Part shown: piece by piece, positions 59,827-64,000 of the stretch
Layout: every line of letters begins with the position of its first letter
Numbering within the stretch: position 1 is the stretch's first letter
NCBI GenBank assembly: GCA_039184865.1
Contig: JBCDAV010000003.1
Coordinates: 124,001-188,000 of the forward strand
From: Thermohalobaculum sp039184865
Lineage (GTDB): Bacteria > Pseudomonadota > Alphaproteobacteria > Rhodobacterales > Rhodobacteraceae
Direction of reading: 5' to 3'
DNA: 64,000 bases
Made by a program: the position numbers and the translations under genes
Notes under the pieces: model-generated
Database searches by the model: none
Told to the model about the DNA's origin: nothing
The model's input: the letters and a program-made list of their open reading frames with translations, nothing else

Positions 59827-61005
59827 ATGCGGGCAGTCGTTGTCGGAGGGGGGATCGGCGGGCTCACGGCTGCTCTATGTCTGGTCCACGTCGGCTGGGA
59901 CGTCGTCGTGCTGGAGCAGGCACCCGAATTCGCCGAGGTCGGCGCAGGCATTCAGGTCAGTCCGAACGGCACCAAGATCCTCGAGAGGCTCGGAGTGATC
60001 GAGCGGCTGGGACACCTGCTCTACGAACCCGAAACCGTCGAGATGCGTCTGGGCGTGTCCGGCATGCGGATCTTTTCGATCCCGGTGCGCCGGATCGCGA
60101 AGGCGCGGTGGGGTGCGGCCTACTACCAGATCCACCGGGCCGATCTTGTCGGCGCATTGCACTCGCTGCTGACAGAGCGTGCGCCGGGATCGATCCGGAC
60201 CGGCGCCAGGGTCACGGGGTACCGGCAGGAGAGCGGCGGCATTCGCGCGGTCCTCGAGGATGGCGAGACCGAGGTATTCGACCTGCTAATCGGGGCCGAT
60301 GGTCTGCATTCCGCGATCCGGACCCAGATGCTGGGTGCGGAGTCGCCGGATTTTACCGGCAACACCGCCTGGCGGGCCGTGGTGCCAACCAATGCACTCG
60401 GCGACGTGCGGCCTCCGCCCGCCGGATGCATCTGGGTCGGTGCCGGGCGCCATGCCGTCACGACCTATCTCCGCGGCGGAACACTGGTGAACTTTGTCGG
60501 CGTCGTCCATCAACCGGGCTGGCGCGAAGAAGGATGGAACATCACCGGCGATCCCGAGGAAGCGGCGCGCGACTTCCGGGGCTGGAACCCGGTGATCGAC
60601 ACCATCCTCGCTAAAACCGAACTGATCCACCGTTGGTCATTGTTCGACCGTCCGCCGTTGCCGCGCTGGTCCGAGGGCCGTGCAGTTCTTCTGGGAGATG
60701 CATGCCACCCGATGCTTCCGTCGATGGCACAGGGCGCGGTGCAGGCGATCGAGGATGCATGGTCCCTCGCCAGTCGACTTGAGAAAAGCGCAGATGTCGG
60801 GCGGGTCGGTGACGAACACTTCAGGGCTCGCATCGACCGGACATCGGCGATCCAGAAGCGATCAGCGCGGAATTCGAAGATCTTCCATCTCAGCGATCCG
60901 CTGATGCGCCTTGCCACCTTTGGCGGCCTGTGGTTGGGAGACCGGCTGGCGCCACGCATGATCTGGCGCATGCAGGATTCAATCTACGCGCACGAGGCCG
61001 CCTGA
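59827..61005 (+). CDS. FAD-dependent monooxygenase (salicylate hydroxylase-like)
   Basis: 392 aa. FAD motif VVVGGGIGGLTAALCLVHVG at the N-terminus; DG motif LIGADGLHSAIRTQML near residue 158; GDACHPMLPSMAQGAVQAIE near residue 288. Typical of single-component hydroxylases acting on salicylate, 3-hydroxybenzoate or 6-hydroxynicotinate. It is divergent from the ferredoxin reductase. The stop overlaps the next start by one base (TGATG). Confidence 0.92.
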   Translation: MRAVVVGGGIGGLTAALCLVHVGWDVVVLEQAPEFAEVGAGIQVSPNGTKILERLGVIERLGHLLYEPETVEMRLGVSGMRIFSIPVRRIAKARWGAAYYQIHRADLVGALHSLLTERAPGSIRTGARVTGYRQESGGIRAVLEDGETEVFDLLIGADGLHSAIRTQMLGAESPDFTGNTAWRAVVPTNALGDVRPPPAGCIWVGAGRHAVTTYLRGGTLVNFVGVVHQPGWREEGWNITGDPEEAARDFRGWNPVIDTILAKTELIHRWSLFDRPPLPRWSEGRAVLLGDACHPMLPSMAQGAVQAIEDAWSLASRLEKSADVGRVGDEHFRARIDRTSAIQKRSARNSKIFHLSDPLMRLATFGGLWLGDRLAPRMIWRMQDSIYAHEAA

Positions 61006-61697
61006 TGCAGCGGGTGCTGATCGGAATGATCGCGCTCGTGCTGGTTTTCGTCACGGTCGTCCGGCCGGAGGACATCCCGGAGGCGTGGCAACCCTGGGCG
61101 CCGCTCAATCTGGACGACAGGCCGAACGCCATCAGCCGCTGGAAACTGCGCACGCTCGGCTTTCGCGATGCGAGCTGCCGGGCGGTCCTCGCCCACAGTG
61201 CCGCGCGGATGAGGTTTGCAGACGATTTCGAGCATTCCGCCGAGTGCCATATCCGCAACCGCATCGATCTGAGAAGTCTGCACACGGCGCGGCTGTCCCC
61301 GGTCGAGACGAGATGCGAGATCGCCGTCCGGCTCTATCTTTGGGAGCGGCACGATCTCCAGCCCGCCGCGCGCCGGTTGCTTGGGGCTGACGTGCGTCAG
61401 ATCCATCACTTCTCGAGCTACTCGTGCCGACCGATCCGGACCTTCGGCGGAAATGGCGGCCGGATGAGCGAGCACGCCACGGCGAACGCGATCGACATTT
61501 CGGGCTTCTCGCTCGATGACGGACGCCGGATAGACTTGGTCGGAAACTGGGAAGGCGACGGGCCGGAGGCGCAATTCATGCGCGCCGCGCGGGACGGGCT
61601 GTGCCGTTGGTTCAACGTGGTCTTGAGCCCGGATTACAACGCGCTGCACCGCGATCACTTCCATGCAGACATGGGCCGCTTTCTCACGTGTCATTGA
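61005..61697 (+). CDS. Extensin-like domain protein
   Basis: 230 aa from the ATG at 61005. N-terminal membrane anchor or signal (VLIGMIALVLVFVTVV), then an extensin-like C domain: CEIAVRLYLWERHDLQPAAR, SSYSCRPIRTFGGNGGRMSE, HATANAIDISGFSLDDGRRI and DHFHADMGRF. The paired Cys and the HATANAIDISGF/HxDHFHAD pattern suggest a zinc-dependent peptidoglycan or amidase-like fold related to D-Ala-D-Ala peptidases. Periplasmic. It precedes smc by 133 bp. Confidence 0.9.
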   Translation: MQRVLIGMIALVLVFVTVVRPEDIPEAWQPWAPLNLDDRPNAISRWKLRTLGFRDASCRAVLAHSAARMRFADDFEHSAECHIRNRIDLRSLHTARLSPVETRCEIAVRLYLWERHDLQPAARRLLGADVRQIHHFSSYSCRPIRTFGGNGGRMSEHATANAIDISGFSLDDGRRIDLVGNWEGDGPEAQFMRAARDGLCRWFNVVLSPDYNALHRDHFHADMGRFLTCH

Positions 61698-61830
61698 AGC
61701 GTGCTTGGTCGTGTGGTCCATATCTTGTGGATAAGGCGGCATGACCCACCAAATCGGCCTGCCACGGCATTGACAAAAACTGCGCCCACGCTTCTCATTG
61801 AGCGTCAGACAGGGTTTTCGGGAATCGCTC

Positions 61831-64000
61831 GTGCAGTTCACCCGCCTCAGACTCAACGGCTTCAAGTCCTTCGTGGATCCGACAGATCTGGTGATCTCGA
61901 CGGGGCTGACGGGCGTGGTTGGTCCCAATGGCTGCGGCAAGTCCAATCTGCTCGAGGCGCTGCGCTGGATCATGGGCGAGAACCGCGCCAAGCAGATGCG
62001 CGGCGACGGCATGGAGGACGTGATCTTCGCGGGCACGGATTCGCGCCCGATCAGGTCGTCGGCCTCCGTCGAACTCGTGATCGACAATTCCGACAGGCTG
62101 GCGCCTGCAGCGTTCAATCAGGACAGTAAGCTCGAGATCAGCCGCCGGATCACCCGCGATGTCGGGTCCGCCTACAGGATCAACGGCAAGGACGTGCGCG
62201 CGCGCGATGTCCAGATGCTGTTCGCCGATGCCTCGACCGGTGCGCATTCGCCCGCGTTGGTGCGGCAGGGCCAGATCGCCGAGTTGATCAGCGCAAAACC
62301 GAAGTCACGCCGCCGCATTCTGGAAGAGGCCGCGGGAATTTCGGGCCTCTACCAGCGCCGCCACGAGGCCGAACTGAAGCTGAAGGGGACCGAAATCAAT
62401 CTCGCCCGCGTCGAGGACGTGCTGGACCAGTTGGCGCAACGGCTGTCTTCGCTGGAACGACAGGCGGGACAGGCGCGAAGGTATCGCCGAATCGCCGAGG
62501 AACTGCGCCGGACTGAAGCCGCGCTGCTCTATTTGCGTTGGCGGATGGCCGAAGCCGAGCACGCGAAGGCAGATGAGGAGTTGACGGCAGCCGTCCGGCT
62601 GGCGGCGGAGGCCGAAGCGCGGGTCCTTCAGGCGAGGAAGGCACGGGAGGAACGCGACGCCGCGCTGCCGTCGATGCGCGAGGAAGAGACGATTGCATCG
62701 GCTGTGTTCCAGAGGCTGACCATCGAGCGCGAGCAAATCGACGATCAGGAGGAGCAGGCGCTCCGCGAACGGGAACAGCTGGCCGGTCGTGCGCGGCAGA
62801 TGGCGATGGACATCGAGCGCGAGGAAACGCTGCAGGGCGACGCTGGCGGCGCACTGGAAAAGCTCACCGAGGAACAAACCACGCTGCGGGTAACTCAGGA
62901 CGGGCAGAAGGACGCTCAGGACAAGGCGCTCGAGGCGGCAAGGGCGGCAGGCGAGGAACTGGCCGAACAGGAAACGAAGCTGGATCGCCTGACCGAGGAG
63001 GCCGCGCGGCTTGCCGCTCGGGCAGCGGCAGCGGAAAGACGGCTCGAAGAAGCGACTTCGGCGGTGGCCCGGCTCGACCGCGAGATCGCGCAGGTCAAAG
63101 CGGCGCATGACTCGCTCGGATCTCAGATCACCGCTGCCGAGATGGCGCTGTCGGAGGCGACGTCCGCGGCAGGAGCCGCACAGGAAACCGCGCAAGCGGC
63201 GGAAGCAGCGCTCGGCGAGGCGGAGCAACGCCGTGCGATGGCCCAGGAGACCGAAGGCGAGGCACGCGCCACACTCTCCGATTCGGAAGGCGAGGTGAAA
63301 GCGCTGGCCGCCGAAGTTGCGGCATTGGAACGCTTGCTGGCGCGTGACGGTGGCAGCGCGGCACGTCTTGTCGATCAGGTTCGGGTGGAGCCGGGATACG
63401 AGGCGGCGCTGGGTGCCGCATTGGGCGAGGATTTGAATTCCTCCGAGATCACGGACTATGACGGCTCTGGCTGGAAGGAGCTCGATCCTTTCGAGTCGCC
63501 TGCGGCGCTGCCGGGCGATGTCCGGCCGCTCGGGGATGTCGCCACCGGCCCGCCGCTGCTGGCGCGGCGGTTGTCGCAGACAGGGCTGGCCGACCGCAAG
63601 GACGGCGATGCGCTGCAGGCGATGCTGTCGCCGGGCCAGCGGATCGTCAGCGAGGCGGGCGATATGTGGCGCTGGGACGGCTTGCGCCTACGCGCCGGAG
63701 AAGCGTCCAGCACGGCGGCCTTGCGGTTGCAACAGCGCAACCGGCTGGAGCGACTGAAAGCGTCGCTGGAGCGCGCGACGCAGCTTCGCGCGAAGGCGTC
63801 CGAGGCTCATCAGTCGGCGCGAACGAACCTGATCGCGGCGAACGAGGAAGAAGCGACCCAGCGCAGCGCGCGGCGCGCGGCGGATCAGGCCGTGGCAGAG
63901 GCTGCGCGGCGTCACAGCAAGGCCGAGGCGGAGCTGGGGATGGTCCGCGCGAAGCTGGCAAGTCAGACCGAGGCCCTTGCCGCCCGTATGATAGAGCGCG
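61831..64000 (+). CDS. smc: Chromosome segregation protein SMC (partial, 5' part)
   Basis: Structural maintenance of chromosomes ATPase; 723 codons are visible and the gene runs off the right edge. GTG start at 61831 with GGGAA at about seven bases. The Walker A motif GPNGCGKSN is at residues 31-39, the lead-in is RLRLNGFKSF, then VRQGQIAELISAKPKSRRRI (the conserved Q-loop region) and EEAAGISGLYQRR. A long coiled coil follows, and the hinge begins near GYEAALGAALGEDL (about residue 525). The C-terminal Walker B and signature motif lie outside the window. SMC organises and segregates the chromosome with ScpA and ScpB. Confidence 0.96.
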   Translation, partial: MQFTRLRLNGFKSFVDPTDLVISTGLTGVVGPNGCGKSNLLEALRWIMGENRAKQMRGDGMEDVIFAGTDSRPIRSSASVELVIDNSDRLAPAAFNQDSKLEISRRITRDVGSAYRINGKDVRARDVQMLFADASTGAHSPALVRQGQIAELISAKPKSRRRILEEAAGISGLYQRRHEAELKLKGTEINLARVEDVLDQLAQRLSSLERQAGQARRYRRIAEELRRTEAALLYLRWRMAEAEHAKADEELTAAVRLAAEAEARVLQARKAREERDAALPSMREEETIASAVFQRLTIEREQIDDQEEQALREREQLAGRARQMAMDIEREETLQGDAGGALEKLTEEQTTLRVTQDGQKDAQDKALEAARAAGEELAEQETKLDRLTEEAARLAARAAAAERRLEEATSAVARLDREIAQVKAAHDSLGSQITAAEMALSEATSAAGAAQETAQAAEAALGEAEQRRAMAQETEGEARATLSDSEGEVKALAAEVAALERLLARDGGSAARLVDQVRVEPGYEAALGAALGEDLNSSEITDYDGSGWKELDPFESPAALPGDVRPLGDVATGPPLLARRLSQTGLADRKDGDALQAMLSPGQRIVSEAGDMWRWDGLRLRAGEASSTAALRLQQRNRLERLKASLERATQLRAKASEAHQSARTNLIAANEEEATQRSARRAADQAVAEAARRHSKAEAELGMVRAKLASQTEALAARMIER

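Noticed and set aside
1..64000. CRISPR arrays, IS elements, rRNA operons
   Set aside because: No regularly spaced identical repeats, no transposase gene, and no rRNA sequence are visible; the only RNA gene supported is tRNA-Glu.

Overview
This window is GC-rich chromosomal DNA from an alphaproteobacterium, most likely a Rhodobacterales (Roseobacter-type) organism. I infer this from a soeABC-type sulfite dehydrogenase, an ImuA-like gene with a GTTC-N7-GTTC type LexA box, the ccmC-ccmD-ccmG order, an M81 (MlrC-like) gene, an extensin-like gene and a cisplatin-response-type DNA ligase. No species can be named from sequence alone. Both edges cut a gene: a pyruvate phosphate dikinase-like gene on the left and smc on the right.

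Layout. 0-6.6 kb: ppdK-like, pgi and glpK (minus strand, central carbon and glycerol use), two very small membrane ORFs, a TerB/J-domain protein, a cytochrome c and a universal stress protein. 6.7-12.7 kb: a membrane/SRPBCC-like protein, a divergent membrane protein/MarR pair sharing palindromic operators, trpS, an AI-2E-family permease, a YtoQ protein and a DUF1045 protein. 12.8-17.8 kb: soeA, soeB and soeC, with an unusual 486-bp non-coding stretch between soeA and soeB. 17.9-24.4 kb: a beta-helix protein, an ATP-dependent DNA ligase, a CurA-type reductase and a lone paaZ. 24.4-26.7 kb: a conspicuously AT-rich island with one membrane-PASTA gene. 26.7-31.6 kb: Gfo/Idh/MocA dehydrogenase, GNAT, orphan imuA, SDR and MlrC-like genes.

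31.6-40.8 kb is the most novel part of the window: ten tightly packed minus-strand genes, many with 1-4 bp overlaps, downstream of a tRNA-Glu. At least five, probably six, encode paralogues of a family I cannot name. They share an N-terminal helix resembling G-x-x-IAEAQ-x-x-LD-x-x-S, a central G(F/L)xPxFYxF element and a C-terminal YSxKYxYSxEGSS ... VPVPAP element. They travel with a protein made of about five tandem ribosomal-bL12-C-terminal-like modules, a TPR protein, an Arg/Gln-rich coiled-coil protein, and two proteins ending in PASTA or PASTA-like domains. One paralogue has an OmpA-like domain inserted into its middle. None shows a signal peptide, membrane segment or recognisable enzyme active site, which suggests a cytoplasmic multi-protein assembly of unknown function.

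41-50.6 kb is housekeeping and mixed metabolism: tRNA-Glu, recJ, an arylformamidase-like hydrolase, SDR, glutathione peroxidase, an FAD monooxygenase, ccmC-ccmD-ccmG without ccmAB beside them, a sterol desaturase-family enzyme and a CBS-GGDEF protein. 50.7-61 kb is rich in oxidative catabolic enzymes: CYP153-like P450, MttB-family methyltransferase, two FAD hydroxylases, a cupin and a ferredoxin reductase that could serve the P450. Set among them is a STAS/HATPase anti-sigma pair convergent with a FecR-OmpA gene pair. The window ends with an extensin-like protein and the 5' two-thirds of smc.
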